Part shown: piece by piece, positions 1 through 8,067 of the stretch
How positions within the stretch are numbered: position 1 is the stretch's first letter
Layout: each line of letters opens with the position of its first letter
Made by a program: the position numbers and the translations under genes
The notes under the pieces: model-generated
Seen by the model: the letters and a program-made list of their open reading frames with translations, nothing else
Database searches by the model: none
Told to the model about the DNA's origin: nothing
Assembly (NCBI RefSeq): GCF_040567655.1
Contig: NZ_JBEXAC010000001.1
Location: forward strand, 3,162,001 to 3,226,000
Length of the DNA stretch: 64,000 bases
DNA from: Chitinophaga sp. H8
GTDB taxonomy: Bacteria > Bacteroidota > Bacteroidia > Chitinophagales > Chitinophagaceae
Reading direction: 5' to 3'

Positions 1-47
1 AACGTTAATAAACAACTTACACCAAATACAAGAAATTTTTTATGCAT
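1..47 (-). CDS. Possible start of a secreted or lipoprotein gene, cut by the window edge
   Basis: On the minus strand an ATG at 47 opens a frame that runs off the left end. Its 15 visible codons give MHKKFLVFGVSCLLT, a short basic start followed by a hydrophobic stretch with a Cys, as in a Bacteroidota signal peptide or lipoprotein leader. The same frame is open upstream to about 190, with another ATG at about 110, so the true start is uncertain. Too little is visible to name a function. The rest of 48-271 holds no convincing gene. Confidence 0.3.
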   Translation of the reverse strand, partial: MHKKFLVFGVSCLLT

Positions 48-271
48 ATGAACGGTTTGTTTTAATACAACTGTTTTATTTTCCAACAATGGTACATCTC
101 CTGTTTTCCCCATTATCAAGATGGAACAAGATAATGCATTATTTCTTTCCCCAAAGCCTCCACCACCATATAAAATTAGAAATTAACATAATTACTTACT
201 TTTTGCATATAATAAATCATAGTCGTAAATTGATATCGCAATTATCGTTTTTACACTGATAAATTCAATGA

Positions 272-928
272 ATGGAGCAAGTACAAGTTGGTAAATGTGT
301 GTATATCCTGAATACGGGGCGCAACCTGTATAAGATAGGTAAAACACAGGACCTCCATAAACGGCTGGCTGTTTATCATACACACCTGCCCGTCATGTTC
401 CGTGTTATCAGGCAGTATGCGGCTTTGAATATGACCGACCTGGAAGAAAGTCTCCATATCGTTTTTCAGCATAAACGGGTAAAAGGCGAATGGTTTGAGT
501 TAAGTAAAGATGATCTGATCATCTGCGATAATGTGGCCAGAAGCTATGCCCTCCACTCCCTGCAGAAGCAGCATCGGAGATTTACAGATATTACCTTTAG
601 CGAGAATCCCATGTTACAGGTAATGGAAGCAAATGAAAAGTACCTGCAGGACTACTCAAGAATTGCAGATGATATCAACCTGGGCCTCAATAATGAAGAG
701 GTTTTTGAATTGCATGAAGGCACCGTCAGTAAGGCTGTTATTGAAACAGTGAGAAGACTGATGAGGTACCGCACTCCCAATTCGGAATTTCTGGGCAAAT
801 GGCTGCGGGTGGTAAATGAGCTCAGTGAAGGCGTTACGGAAAGCAATATCCTCCAAAAATACAAAGGTCAAATCAGCCGCCCCACCATTCAAATGATCAA
901 AAGGATCTTACGGAACCAGTTATACTGA
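272..928 (+). CDS. GIY-YIG nuclease-like protein (T5orf172/Mug113 type)
   Basis: 218 residues. The N-terminal half (about 8-85) has the GIY-YIG-like pattern of the T5orf172/Mug113 group: CVYILNTG, then YKIGKT at 20-25, a basic KRL near 31, an acidic helix DLEESLHIVF near 57, and KGEWFEL near 72. Known members of this superfamily cut DNA, but the T5orf172 branch is poorly characterised and the canonical GIY/YIG residues are altered to VYI/YKIG. The C-terminal half (about 100-218) has no domain I recognise; its last 40 residues are basic and helical and could bind nucleic acid. It stands alone, with no methyltransferase or restriction partner beside it. The fold assignment is fairly safe, the biological role is not. 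Confidence 0.7.
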   Translation: MEQVQVGKCVYILNTGRNLYKIGKTQDLHKRLAVYHTHLPVMFRVIRQYAALNMTDLEESLHIVFQHKRVKGEWFELSKDDLIICDNVARSYALHSLQKQHRRFTDITFSENPMLQVMEANEKYLQDYSRIADDINLGLNNEEVFELHEGTVSKAVIETVRRLMRYRTPNSEFLGKWLRVVNELSEGVTESNILQKYKGQISRPTIQMIKRILRNQLY

Positions 929-983
929 CAATATTTTCCCTACTTTTCAGATAGAATAAAAAAGACAAACCCCCACCTTAGCA

Positions 984-1481
984 ATGGCAAACATAAAATT
1001 CCATCTTGTCACCCCAAATGACAATCAAACAATTGAGCTTATCGCCAACTGGTATCTTAACGAATGGCACCTCCCTATCGACAAAACGATCCTAAGGCTG
1101 CAGACCATTACTGCTGATCCATCGCAGTTTCAGGTTTTAATGACACTTGACAATGTGCCTGTTTCAACCGGTGGCATTTATAGCCATGTTGGATTACTTG
1201 ACCGAGAACCCAAGTTTAAAGTTTTCAAAAACTGGCTGGCCCTGGTTTATACAACACCGGATAAAAGGCAACAAGGCTATGGCGCAGCCATCTGCAATTA
1301 TATTCAGGATTACTCAAAACATATCGGGCTTGATAAAATCCATCTCTTTACTGATACCGCAGAACGGCTTTACAAACGGCTTGGCTGGGATGAAATAGAA
1401 AGGCTAAACCTGGGAGAAAGGCATATCGTTGTAATGAAAAAAGACCTGTTAAATGACGAAAAAAATGGCTACCAAGCGTGA
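984..1481 (+). CDS. GNAT family N-acetyltransferase
   Basis: 165 residues with a Gcn5-related acetyltransferase fold. The acetyl-CoA pyrophosphate-binding motif A is visible as RQQGYGAAIC (about 93-102), preceded by the beta-strand WLALVYTTPD. A late LYKRLGWDEIER segment fits motif B, where the bound acceptor is usually closed in. Substrate cannot be told from sequence; members acetylate amines such as antibiotics, polyamines, amino acids or protein N-termini. The gene overlaps the start of the next gene, which suggests co-transcription. The start at 984 is the first ATG and gives the usual GNAT length. Confidence 0.8.
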   Translation: MANIKFHLVTPNDNQTIELIANWYLNEWHLPIDKTILRLQTITADPSQFQVLMTLDNVPVSTGGIYSHVGLLDREPKFKVFKNWLALVYTTPDKRQQGYGAAICNYIQDYSKHIGLDKIHLFTDTAERLYKRLGWDEIERLNLGERHIVVMKKDLLNDEKNGYQA

Positions 1482-1908
1482 TATACATCCCGACTTTCTG
1501 TTTCTTTTAGAGCTGAAAGAGGCCCGTTTATGCAGTCTCTTTAAAGATCTCCGGGCATATATACTCGAAATATCCCCCAACAGTAACGAATTATTGTACC
1601 ATACGCATGCTTTAACGGCAGTATTTTCCATTTCGGATAAACTGTCTGATGCATTCTGTATGATCCCGATCTACACCAGTCATCTGAACCTTGGTTTCAA
1701 TAAAGGTACCCTACTGCATGATCCTCATCAATTACTGACAGGAACAGGAAATCTGATAAGGCATATTCCTGTTGCAGCTACAACAGACTATCGGAATAAA
1801 AAAGTAAACGATCTTATAAAATCGTCAGTTGACTTTGCCATTAAAGATATGGAGAAGCCCACCAAATCAATTGGCCAAACCATCTCTAAAATTAAATCCC
1901 CGAAATAA
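1453..1908 (+). CDS. DUF1801-like (YdhG-type) small protein
   Basis: 151 residues, resembling DUF1801/YdhG proteins: a helical start, a central stretch ELLYHTHALTAVF where many members have a W/Y-rich substrate pocket, then a strand with the MIPIYTSHLNLGFNKG pattern (about 74-89) and a basic C-terminus ISKIKSPK. The family is compared with iron-chaperone and frataxin-like folds, but no reaction is established. It overlaps the GNAT gene by 29 bases (or 17 if the ATG at 1465 is used), so the two are probably one transcript. The family name is fairly likely; the function is unknown. Confidence 0.6.
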   Translation: MTKKMATKRDIHPDFLFLLELKEARLCSLFKDLRAYILEISPNSNELLYHTHALTAVFSISDKLSDAFCMIPIYTSHLNLGFNKGTLLHDPHQLLTGTGNLIRHIPVAATTDYRNKKVNDLIKSSVDFAIKDMEKPTKSIGQTISKIKSPK

Positions 1909-2064
1909 GTAATAACCTACTAATTGCTATGTTTAGCTAGCTAATAGCAACAATTACAGCCGATATTTTTATGGCAAAAAATACCCGCTATTTTGTCGTA
2001 ATACCACCTTATGCATATCTGGCAAAGATTGTACTTTGGTCCAACTAAGCAAACGACCGTCACG

Positions 2065-2517
2065 ATGACAACAGCACAATATCCAAGGATTTATTTATAC
2101 AGACGCATTGTTCAGGCGAAACTTTTCATTGACAATAACTATCCGGACAAGATTGATTTGGACAACATTGCTGACGAGGCTTATTTTTCTAAATTTCATT
2201 TCATACGGCTTTTTAAATCTATTTATGGTAAAACACCGCACCAATATCTGATCGCAGTACGAATGGCAAAAGCGGTACAACTATTAGAGGCAGGCAATGC
2301 CGTTTCGGATGCCTGCTTTTCAGTTGGATTTGACAGTTTAACTTCATTCAGCGGGCTATTCAAGCGAACTGTCGGCCTATCCCCATCAGCCTACCTAACC
2401 CAACACCAGCAAAAAAAAGCACAAATCAGCAAGACACCTTTCGCTTTTGTACCCAGTTGCTATATCTATCAAAATGGCTGGGGAGAAAATAGCAATTTTG
2501 AAGAAGTACTATTGTAA
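2065..2517 (+). CDS. AraC-type transcription regulator, DNA-binding domain only
   Basis: 150 residues from the ATG at 2065. The frame is open further upstream to an ATG at 2011, but a TACTTTG promoter-like box lies at 2032-2038 inside that extension, so the later start is preferred. Residues about 12-112 hold the two helix-turn-helix units of AraC/XylS proteins: LDNIADEAYFSKFHFIRLFK, then KTPHQYLIAVRMAKAVQLLE and the second unit VSDACFSVGFDSLTSFSGLF. There is no ligand-binding domain in front, as in the short SoxS/MarA-like members. It is followed after 47 bases by a VOC protein and a DUF1569 protein, probably its targets or operon partners. Confidence 0.8.
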   Translation: MTTAQYPRIYLYRRIVQAKLFIDNNYPDKIDLDNIADEAYFSKFHFIRLFKSIYGKTPHQYLIAVRMAKAVQLLEAGNAVSDACFSVGFDSLTSFSGLFKRTVGLSPSAYLTQHQQKKAQISKTPFAFVPSCYIYQNGWGENSNFEEVLL

Positions 2518-2564
2518 GTCATTCCCGACATTTGCTTCAACATAAACAATTAAAAACAATAACA

Positions 2565-2975
2565 ATGATTACAAAAATGGGGATCACAAATATTTATGTT
2601 ATCAACCAGGATAGCGCCTGTGATTTTTATGTAAACAAACTCGGGTTTAAGCTCATAGATGATATTCCCATGGGACCTGGCAGTCGCTGGCTCACAGTTT
2701 CCCCTCCGGAACAACCAGATCTTCAAATTGTATTATTCCCAATTACAGTCAGCAAAATGTTTCCGAAAGAGACTGCTGAGACAATGATAGATCTGATAAA
2801 AAAGGGCACCTTTGGTTGTGGGGTTTTATACTGCAATGATATTTTTGCTACTTATGAAGAATTAAAAGCCAAAGGAGTTGAATTCATGAAGCCTCCTACC
2901 AAAGAATTTTATGCCACAGAAGCCCTGTTCAAAGATGATTCAGGAAATTACTTTTCATTACAACCTAAACCATGA
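2565..2975 (+). CDS. VOC (glyoxalase/bleomycin-resistance fold) protein
   Basis: 136 residues from the ATG at 2565 (an in-frame TTG at 2532 is less likely). It shows one full vicinal-oxygen-chelate fold: an N-terminal ITNIYVINQDSACDFYVNKLGF unit with the typical strand-helix pattern (written here only in outline), and a C-terminal half ending in DDSGNYFSLQPKP, where the last metal or active-site residue of the family normally sits. Many such proteins in Bacteroidota are annotated as glyoxalase-like without a known substrate. Its stop overlaps the next start in an ATGA arrangement, so the DUF1569 gene is translationally coupled to it. Confidence 0.8.
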   Translation: MITKMGITNIYVINQDSACDFYVNKLGFKLIDDIPMGPGSRWLTVSPPEQPDLQIVLFPITVSKMFPKETAETMIDLIKKGTFGCGVLYCNDIFATYEELKAKGVEFMKPPTKEFYATEALFKDDSGNYFSLQPKP

Positions 2976-3436
2976 TATTCGTTATGAAAACAATATTTGA
3001 CAAAGCGAACCGGGATGAATTAATCAGCAGGATCCATACAATTGATAAAAACAGTGTTGCTGCATGGGGTAAAATGAATGTCTATCAGATGGTAAAACAT
3101 TGTACCGTATGGGAAACATGGATATTAGGCGTCAATAAACCTGTATATAAACAAGAGTTTATTGGCTTTATATTTGGGAAAATGGCTTTGAAAAGAATGA
3201 TAAAAGATGACCGGCCATTTTCAAAAAATGTACCTACCTCTACTGCATTCAAGATCAAAGAACAACATGGCGATATAGCTGCGGAAAAGCTGAAATGGAT
3301 AGCCTTAATTCAACAATATGAGAACTATTCCAACCCAACATTTATACATGACTTCTTTGGTAAAATGACAAAGGAACAGGTTGGGATATTAGCCTACAAG
3401 CATACAGATCATCATCTAAGGCAATTCAATAGTTAA
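2972..3436 (+). CDS. DUF1569 (DinB-superfamily) protein
   Basis: 154 residues. The pattern MNVYQMVKHCTVWETWILG (about 35-53) and the late HTDHHLRQF (about 144-152) match DUF1569, a four-helix DinB-like group in which histidines bind a metal and some members use bacillithiol or related thiols. Start options are 2972, which overlaps the previous stop as ATGA, and 2984 (MKTIFDKANR); both are plausible. It is the last gene of the AraC-VOC-DUF1569 group. A role in thiol-dependent detoxification alongside the VOC protein would fit but is inference. Confidence 0.7.
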   Translation: MIFVMKTIFDKANRDELISRIHTIDKNSVAAWGKMNVYQMVKHCTVWETWILGVNKPVYKQEFIGFIFGKMALKRMIKDDRPFSKNVPTSTAFKIKEQHGDIAAEKLKWIALIQQYENYSNPTFIHDFFGKMTKEQVGILAYKHTDHHLRQFNS

Positions 3437-3634
3437 AAATTTGTTATTCGATCTGCCCATTTCCCTGTAATACAGCCTGCTTATCACCAGTGATACCCGC
3501 GTGGCGGATGTCAGCTATCTTCCTCTGAGCCTCCATAAACTTATCCGGACTTTATATAGTGCGCTATAGATTAAGCGATGCATTTTCATTATCTTGTTAT
3601 AGCTAAAACACTATTCAATAACATAATCACAACA

Positions 3635-3988
3635 ATGATGGCTGAATATCAAAGTCCAAAAGACCGGGCCTATACAGAAGCCCTGCTAAGTGCAGCCCGA
3701 CAGGAGTCCGCTGCATTTATGAATTTAAAACATACCGCAGAAAGAAAGGACGGCGCCATTCCCGTCAAGTACCGCGAACTAATGTCAGTAGCAGTTGCTC
3801 TTACTACACAGTGTGCTTATTGCATCGAATCACATATTGAGAATGCCGTTAAAGCGGGCGCAACACGCGAAGAAATCGCTGAAACCGTATTTATTGCTGC
3901 CGCCCTTCGCGCCGGTGGAGCTGTTGGAAATGGATTGATGGCGATGCGCCTTTTCGAAGAAGCCAGCGGAGATAAAGGGCGCATTTAG
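3635..3988 (+). CDS. Carboxymuconolactone decarboxylase / AhpD-like protein
   Basis: 117 residues from the ATG pair at 3635; a longer frame from 3578 is open but adds a non-family leader. The core TTQCAYCIESHIENAVKAGA carries the CxxC plus downstream His arrangement of AhpD-like alkylhydroperoxidases, and REEIAETVFIAAALRAGGAVGNG is the usual second half of the CMD fold. The CxxC pair suggests a redox-active peroxidase or disulfide reductase function rather than lactone decarboxylation. It is a single gene, with a roughly 200-base spacer before it that holds only a short coding-like remnant on the other strand. Confidence 0.85.
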   Translation: MMAEYQSPKDRAYTEALLSAARQESAAFMNLKHTAERKDGAIPVKYRELMSVAVALTTQCAYCIESHIENAVKAGATREEIAETVFIAAALRAGGAVGNGLMAMRLFEEASGDKGRI

Positions 3989-4030
3989 GGTATATTTAAA
4001 TCGGTCCAAACTGTACCATATGGATGTCAA

Positions 4031-4609
4031 CTATCGATTCATTTCGTATTTAGTACTTCTTTCGTTTACCGGTTCATAATAAAGAATGACAGCACCACCG
4101 CTAAACGTTTTAGTCTTCATGAGTTTAAGTATAATTTTTTCGCTGATGTTTTTAAACAACGGCAAACCACTTCCTGCGATAACAGGGTGAACACAAAGTT
4201 GATATTCGTCTATCAAATTAAGTTTCGTCAAAGCTACAATCAAGCTCGGACTGCCCACAAAAACGTCTTTACCCGATTGTTGTTTGAGTTCCAAAACTTC
4301 TTTCTCAAGGCCTTGACTTGCTAATTTCGCACTTTTCCAATCAACATTTTTCAGTGTGTGAGAGAAAACAATCTTCGGGGTGTTGTCTATTGCGACTGCA
4401 AAGTTGTCCATTGCTTTATCGCCTGTAGGATTTTCCAGCACAGTTCGCCAAAATTCCATAAGCTGATAGGTTATCCTCCCATATAAAATGGTATCAGCAC
4501 TTCTCAGCAGGTCTGCGTAATGTTGATGTATTTCTTCGTCAGGGATACCTGAGGTATGGTCACAAAAACCATCAAGCGTCATATTGATTGCTGCAATTAC
4601 TTTTTTCAT
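4031..4609 (-). CDS. Dihydrofolate-reductase-like protein (RibD C-terminal fold)
   Basis: 192 residues from the ATG at 4609, where MKKVIAAINMTLDGF gives the standard family start; the frame extends upstream to 4765 without family similarity. Motifs of the YyaP/YwjB-like group are present: the start strand with S/NMTLDGF, ILYGRITYQLM (about 41-51), KIVFSHTLK, GKDVFVGSPSLIVAL for nucleotide binding, and the final DEYQLCVHPVIAGSGLPLF. These proteins share the NADPH-binding fold of DHFR and RibD but their substrates are mostly unknown; they are not the essential FolA. Base use here is more AT-rich than in later genes. Confidence 0.82.
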   Translation of the reverse strand: MKKVIAAINMTLDGFCDHTSGIPDEEIHQHYADLLRSADTILYGRITYQLMEFWRTVLENPTGDKAMDNFAVAIDNTPKIVFSHTLKNVDWKSAKLASQGLEKEVLELKQQSGKDVFVGSPSLIVALTKLNLIDEYQLCVHPVIAGSGLPLFKNISEKIILKLMKTKTFSGGAVILYYEPVNERSTKYEMNR

Positions 4610-4913
4610 ATTTTTTGCTATCTGTTTTGTGGGGCGTCCTAAAATGATCGCTAACATCAGCATAAACGAAACATGACTTCGGCAATCAAACGCTATAAAA
4701 GTATTTCGCTTTATCTTTATAAATATATTAAATTTTTGATTAAGTAAAGGAATACTACTGTCCATTTATAACCTGGTAGGTGATGACCTGGCTTGGGGCT
4801 CTCCATATCACAGCGCATTCGCGGCAGATATGAATAGTATTGCGTATATTTAAAGTTTAATGGCAAGTTAAGAATGCCCCAAAAACATTAAACAGATAAA
4901 AAATAATCCCAAA

Positions 4914-5378
4914 ATGGCAACGAAAAAAATTACAGCAACAAATTACTATCCGGACAAAAAGTTAGTTGTAACTCATATCAGCGGAGACCTTGAAAAGACA
5001 GACATTGAACAATGGGAAAAATCCTTCAAAGATACATTGAAGCAACTTCCAGACAACACAACGTTTAAAATCTTTGTCAATATGTATGGTTTTAAAGCGG
5101 TAAACATTGACACACATAAAAGATTTAGGGGTATTGTTCCTCTGACACTTGCTGACTATGGTTGGAAAGTAGGTTATTTGGGCTTGTTTGAGGAAGAAGC
5201 CAAGACAATGACATACAAGAACACAAGAGGAATAAAATGTGTTGGGGCTGCACACTCGCATCAGGATGAAACGAAAATGGACTTGTATGAAACAAAATTC
5301 AGCAGCGACAATGAACATTTCTTTCCTGACCCGACACAGGCAAGACAATGGATTGAAAACTTAGAAATATCAAACTGA
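4914..5378 (+). CDS. Conserved hypothetical protein, possibly STAS/SpoIIAA-like
   Basis: 154 residues with no family I can name with confidence. The pattern of alternating strands and helices (KKLVVTHISGDLEKTDIEQWEKSF, then TFKIFVNMYGFKAVNIDTHKR, then YGWKVGYLGLFEEEAK, in outline) and the end FPDPTQARQWIENL resemble the SpoIIAA-like/STAS fold, in which a strand-helix sandwich binds nucleotide or partner proteins. There is no signal peptide or membrane segment, so it should be cytosolic. It sits alone between the RibD-C-like gene and the NmrA-type gene and is followed by a perfect inverted repeat at 5419-5458. Confidence 0.55.
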   Translation: MATKKITATNYYPDKKLVVTHISGDLEKTDIEQWEKSFKDTLKQLPDNTTFKIFVNMYGFKAVNIDTHKRFRGIVPLTLADYGWKVGYLGLFEEEAKTMTYKNTRGIKCVGAAHSHQDETKMDLYETKFSSDNEHFFPDPTQARQWIENLEISN

Positions 5379-5418
5379 CAAGAAAAGTCCGCCACTAACA
5401 AGGCGCTGGTATCTAAAC

Positions 5419-5458
5419 AGTTACAACGCAATGAACTAATATTCATTGCGTTGTAACT
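5419..5458. repeat. Perfect 17-base inverted repeat
   Basis: Arms AGTTACAACGCAATGAA (5419-5435) and its exact reverse complement (5442-5458) are separated by 6 bases. No T-run follows on the plus strand, so it is a weak candidate for an ordinary terminator of the preceding gene. The outer GTTACAAC of the arms recurs three more times just before the NmrA-type gene (5574-5625), which makes a regulator-binding role possible. Confidence 0.75.
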
Positions 5459-5573
5459 ATAAAGCCATTAGCCTTTACCTTCATTTTTCGTCTTGCTCGT
5501 CCAACCTTTTGATAAGTGTATCCGAAGACTATCGTCTGTTTTATTACGTTCTGTCTATACAAACTTCATTTTT

Positions 5574-5625
5574 GGTTACAACAAAGTCAATTTTAGTTAC
5601 AACTGTTTTCCCGCTTGGTTGCAAC
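5574..5625 (+). promoter_or_regulatory. Three phased GTTACAAC-type direct repeats before the NmrA-type gene
   Basis: GGTTACAAC (5574-5582), AGTTACAAC (5595-5603) and GGTTGCAAC (5617-5625) lie 21 and 22 bases apart, that is two helical turns, so a bound protein would sit on one face of the DNA. The last copy runs straight into CAACTTTGC, which resembles a Bacteroidota -7 element, 25 bases before the ATG at 5650. This looks like an operator array overlapping the promoter; the binding protein is unknown, the AraC regulator at 6631 being the nearest candidate. Confidence 0.5.
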
Positions 5626-5649
5626 TTTGCATTAACAAAAAATCAGAAA

Positions 5650-6537
5650 ATGAAAATAGTTATCACAGGCTCGTTAGGACATATTAGTAAGTTGGTTGCA
5701 CAAGCATTGGTACAAAAAGGACATTCAGTAACAGTTATCAGCAGTAATGCGCAAAAGCAAGAAGAAATCGAAGCATTGGGCGCAAAAGCGGCAATTGGTT
5801 CATTGGAAAATGTCAATTTCTTAATATCCGCTTTTAAAGATGCAGATGCCGTATATTGTATGATACCGCCCAATTTTTCGGAACTTAATCAGGTAGAATA
5901 TTATAAAAAAATTGGAAACAATTATGCACAAGCCATTCAGCAATCGGGCGTAAAACGTATAGTTCATCTTAGCAGTTGGGGAGCGCATTTAGACAAGGGA
6001 ACAGGAATTATATTAGGTTCTCATAATGTAGAAACTATGCTGAACCGTTTGCAGGATGCTTCCATTACACATATCCGTCCCGGTTCTTACTATTACAACT
6101 TATTAGGGTTTATCAGTATGATAAAATCCGTAGATTTTATAGGTGCAAACTATGGTGGCGATGATAAAATAGTTTGGGCGCATCCGATTGATATTTCGGC
6201 AGCTGTTGCCGAAGAACTGGAAAAAACACCTACGGAAACAAGAAAGGTAAGATATGTGGCAAGTGATGAAAGGACAGCGAGCGAAACAGCCCTAGTTTTG
6301 GGCAACGCCATAAGCAAACCCGGTTTACAATGGCTAACCTTTACCGATGAGCAGGCTAAAAAAGGAATGGAACAAAACGGAATACCTGCGAGTATTGCAT
6401 CAGACCTTGTTGACTTGAACGCAAGCATCCACAGCGGTGCAATGGGAGAAGATTATAAACTGAACAAACCTGCGATGGGCAAAATAAAAGTGGAAGATTT
6501 TGCAAAGGAATTTGCTGATGCTTTCTATAAAGGATAG
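5650..6537 (+). CDS. NmrA/NAD(P)H-binding atypical SDR oxidoreductase
   Basis: 295 residues from the ATG at 5650, which follows the promoter-like region; the frame is open upstream to 5446 but that part is not family-like. The N-terminus MKIVITGSLGHISKLVAQAL is a Rossmann nucleotide-binding loop of the NmrA/QOR2 type, with the third glycine replaced by Ser. KRIVHLSSWGAHLDKGTG (about 102-119) and ITHIRPGSYYYNLL (about 137-150) are typical of the family, while the Tyr-xxx-Lys catalytic pair of classical SDRs is not seen. Members act as quinone or ketone reductases or as redox-sensing proteins. The AraC gene downstream (94 bases) may control it. Confidence 0.8.
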   Translation: MKIVITGSLGHISKLVAQALVQKGHSVTVISSNAQKQEEIEALGAKAAIGSLENVNFLISAFKDADAVYCMIPPNFSELNQVEYYKKIGNNYAQAIQQSGVKRIVHLSSWGAHLDKGTGIILGSHNVETMLNRLQDASITHIRPGSYYYNLLGFISMIKSVDFIGANYGGDDKIVWAHPIDISAAVAEELEKTPTETRKVRYVASDERTASETALVLGNAISKPGLQWLTFTDEQAKKGMEQNGIPASIASDLVDLNASIHSGAMGEDYKLNKPAMGKIKVEDFAKEFADAFYKG

Positions 6538-6630
6538 CTTTTAGCACATTATCAGGAGCATAAAATATTTACTTTACCAAATATCCTGTCCAGTAAATAA
6601 GAAATATCAGGAAGAAATCATATTTAACAA

Positions 6631-7554
6631 ATGAAAGGCCAAACGCCAAAAAGAATTAAAACCATCAGCGAGTTTCATCAGTTCAGGAACCTGCCAAAGC
6701 CTGAACATCCTTTAATCAGCGTGATTGATTATAGCCTTATCAAAAGCAGTTCAGATGGAAATACGGAAAGTTTCATTCAGGACTTTTATTCCGTTTCCCT
6801 GAAACACACAACCAATGCTAAAATAACATATGGGCAACAGTTGTATGATTTTGATGCGGGCGTTTTGTTTTTTTTAGCGCCCAATCAGGTTTTCAGCATT
6901 CAGCATGCAAAGAAGGAAACAGCGCCACTTCATACAGGGTGGTTACTGTTAATCCATCCTGATTTTATTTGGAACTCACCGCTTGCGAAAACAATTAAGC
7001 AATACGATTTTTTTGATTATGCAGTAAATGAAGCCCTTTTCTTATCAGATAAAGAAGAAAAAATACTTAATACCATTATTGAGAACATCCGACAAGAATA
7101 TCACACGAACATTGATGATTTTAGTCAAAATATTATTATTTCACAGCTTGAAACTTTGTTGAACTATTCCGAACGGTTTTATAAACGACAATTTATTACC
7201 CGCAAAAAAGCGAATCATCAAATCCTTGGAAGTCTGGAAGATTTGCTAACTGATTATTTCGGCAACGATGATTTGATTTCAAAGGGGCAACCAACAGTTC
7301 AATACGTTTCAGGAAAATTAAACGTATCGGTAAGCTATCTTAGCCGTTTGCTAAACGTACTTACAGGACAAAGCACACAGCAACATATACACAATAGGTT
7401 AGTTGAAAAAGCCAAAGAAAAACTATCTACAACCTCACTTTCTGTAAGCGAAATAGCTTACGGGCTGGGCTTCGAACATCCACAGGCTTTTAGCAGGCTT
7501 TTCAAAAGCAAAACCCATCAATCACCTTTAGCGTTCAGGCAATCATTTAACTGA
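6631..7554 (+). CDS. AraC family transcription regulator
   Basis: 307 residues. The N-terminal part (about 1-180) is a cupin-like sensing domain: YDFDAGVLFFLAPNQVFSI and TGWLLLIHPDFIW are recurrent strings in Bacteroidota AraC regulators. The C-terminal 100 residues hold the double helix-turn-helix: VQYVSGKLNVSVSYLSRLL and SLSVSEIAYGLGFEHPQAFS, then RLFKSKTHQSPLAFR. It follows the NmrA-type gene on the same strand, a pairing commonly seen where the regulator controls the oxidoreductase; the inducer is unknown. AT-rich base use is shared with its upstream neighbours. Confidence 0.88.
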   Translation: MKGQTPKRIKTISEFHQFRNLPKPEHPLISVIDYSLIKSSSDGNTESFIQDFYSVSLKHTTNAKITYGQQLYDFDAGVLFFLAPNQVFSIQHAKKETAPLHTGWLLLIHPDFIWNSPLAKTIKQYDFFDYAVNEALFLSDKEEKILNTIIENIRQEYHTNIDDFSQNIIISQLETLLNYSERFYKRQFITRKKANHQILGSLEDLLTDYFGNDDLISKGQPTVQYVSGKLNVSVSYLSRLLNVLTGQSTQQHIHNRLVEKAKEKLSTTSLSVSEIAYGLGFEHPQAFSRLFKSKTHQSPLAFRQSFN

Positions 7555-7692
7555 TAAGAGAAGATTTGTGTTTTAGCGGGCTTACTTTCATTCACTGAGT
7601 TGTCTTTGATACCCATTATGAAACCCAAACCGGGATTTAGCGGGTCGAATCCAGGTTAATTCTTATAAGTAAACAAGGAAAACAACATGTAT

Positions 7693-7731
7693 AAAAAAGC
7701 CTCAAAACCATTACAGTATGGCTTTAAGGCT
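7693..7731 (-). terminator. Rho-independent terminator of tRNA-Pro
   Basis: On the minus strand, just after the tRNA, AGCCT-AAA-CCAT pairs with ATGG-TTT-AGGCT (two small mismatches) and is followed by six T. It sits where transcription of the tRNA should end. Confidence 0.85.
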
Positions 7732-7735
7732 CAAG

Positions 7736-7809
7736 TCGGGATGACAGGATTCGAACCTGCGGCCTCGTCGTCCCGAACGACGCGCGCTACCGGGCTGCGC
7801 TACATCCCG
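7736..7809 (-). tRNA. tRNA-Pro (anticodon CGG)
   Basis: Read on the minus strand the gene starts CGGGATGTAGCGCAG and ends CATCCCG plus discriminator A. The 7-bp acceptor stem is perfect, the anticodon loop is TTCGGGA (anticodon CGG, proline), and the T arm carries GGTTCGAATCC. The 3' CCA is not encoded. Upstream on the minus strand TTTTGACA and TAAATTG, about 19 bases apart, make a plausible promoter. A strong terminator follows at 7693-7731. Confidence 0.96.
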
Positions 7810-8067
7810 AAATTGGAGCAACAATTTAAAACACCTTTTTTATTTGTCAAAACTTTCTTTCCAGGACGATGCCGGTTACCAGCCTACTACTCCCCCATAT
7901 CCCCGTTTTAAAAGATTTAGCAGGAAACCTGTATTTGAAAAAATAATGAGTATCTTCACGAGGTATTTAGTGTTGCCACTCCATTATCGCTGCGATGATC
8001 ATCCCTGCTCCTCAGTTCTTCTGCATTGGCTATCCTAAAGCATTCACTAATTTAAAATATTAATACC

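Noticed and set aside
7621..7665. tRNA-like string GGGTCGAATCCAGG near the tRNA-Pro gene
   Set aside because: Only a T-arm-like fragment; no acceptor or anticodon stem can be formed, and it is not a direct repeat of the tRNA-Pro end, so neither a tRNA nor an att site is claimed.
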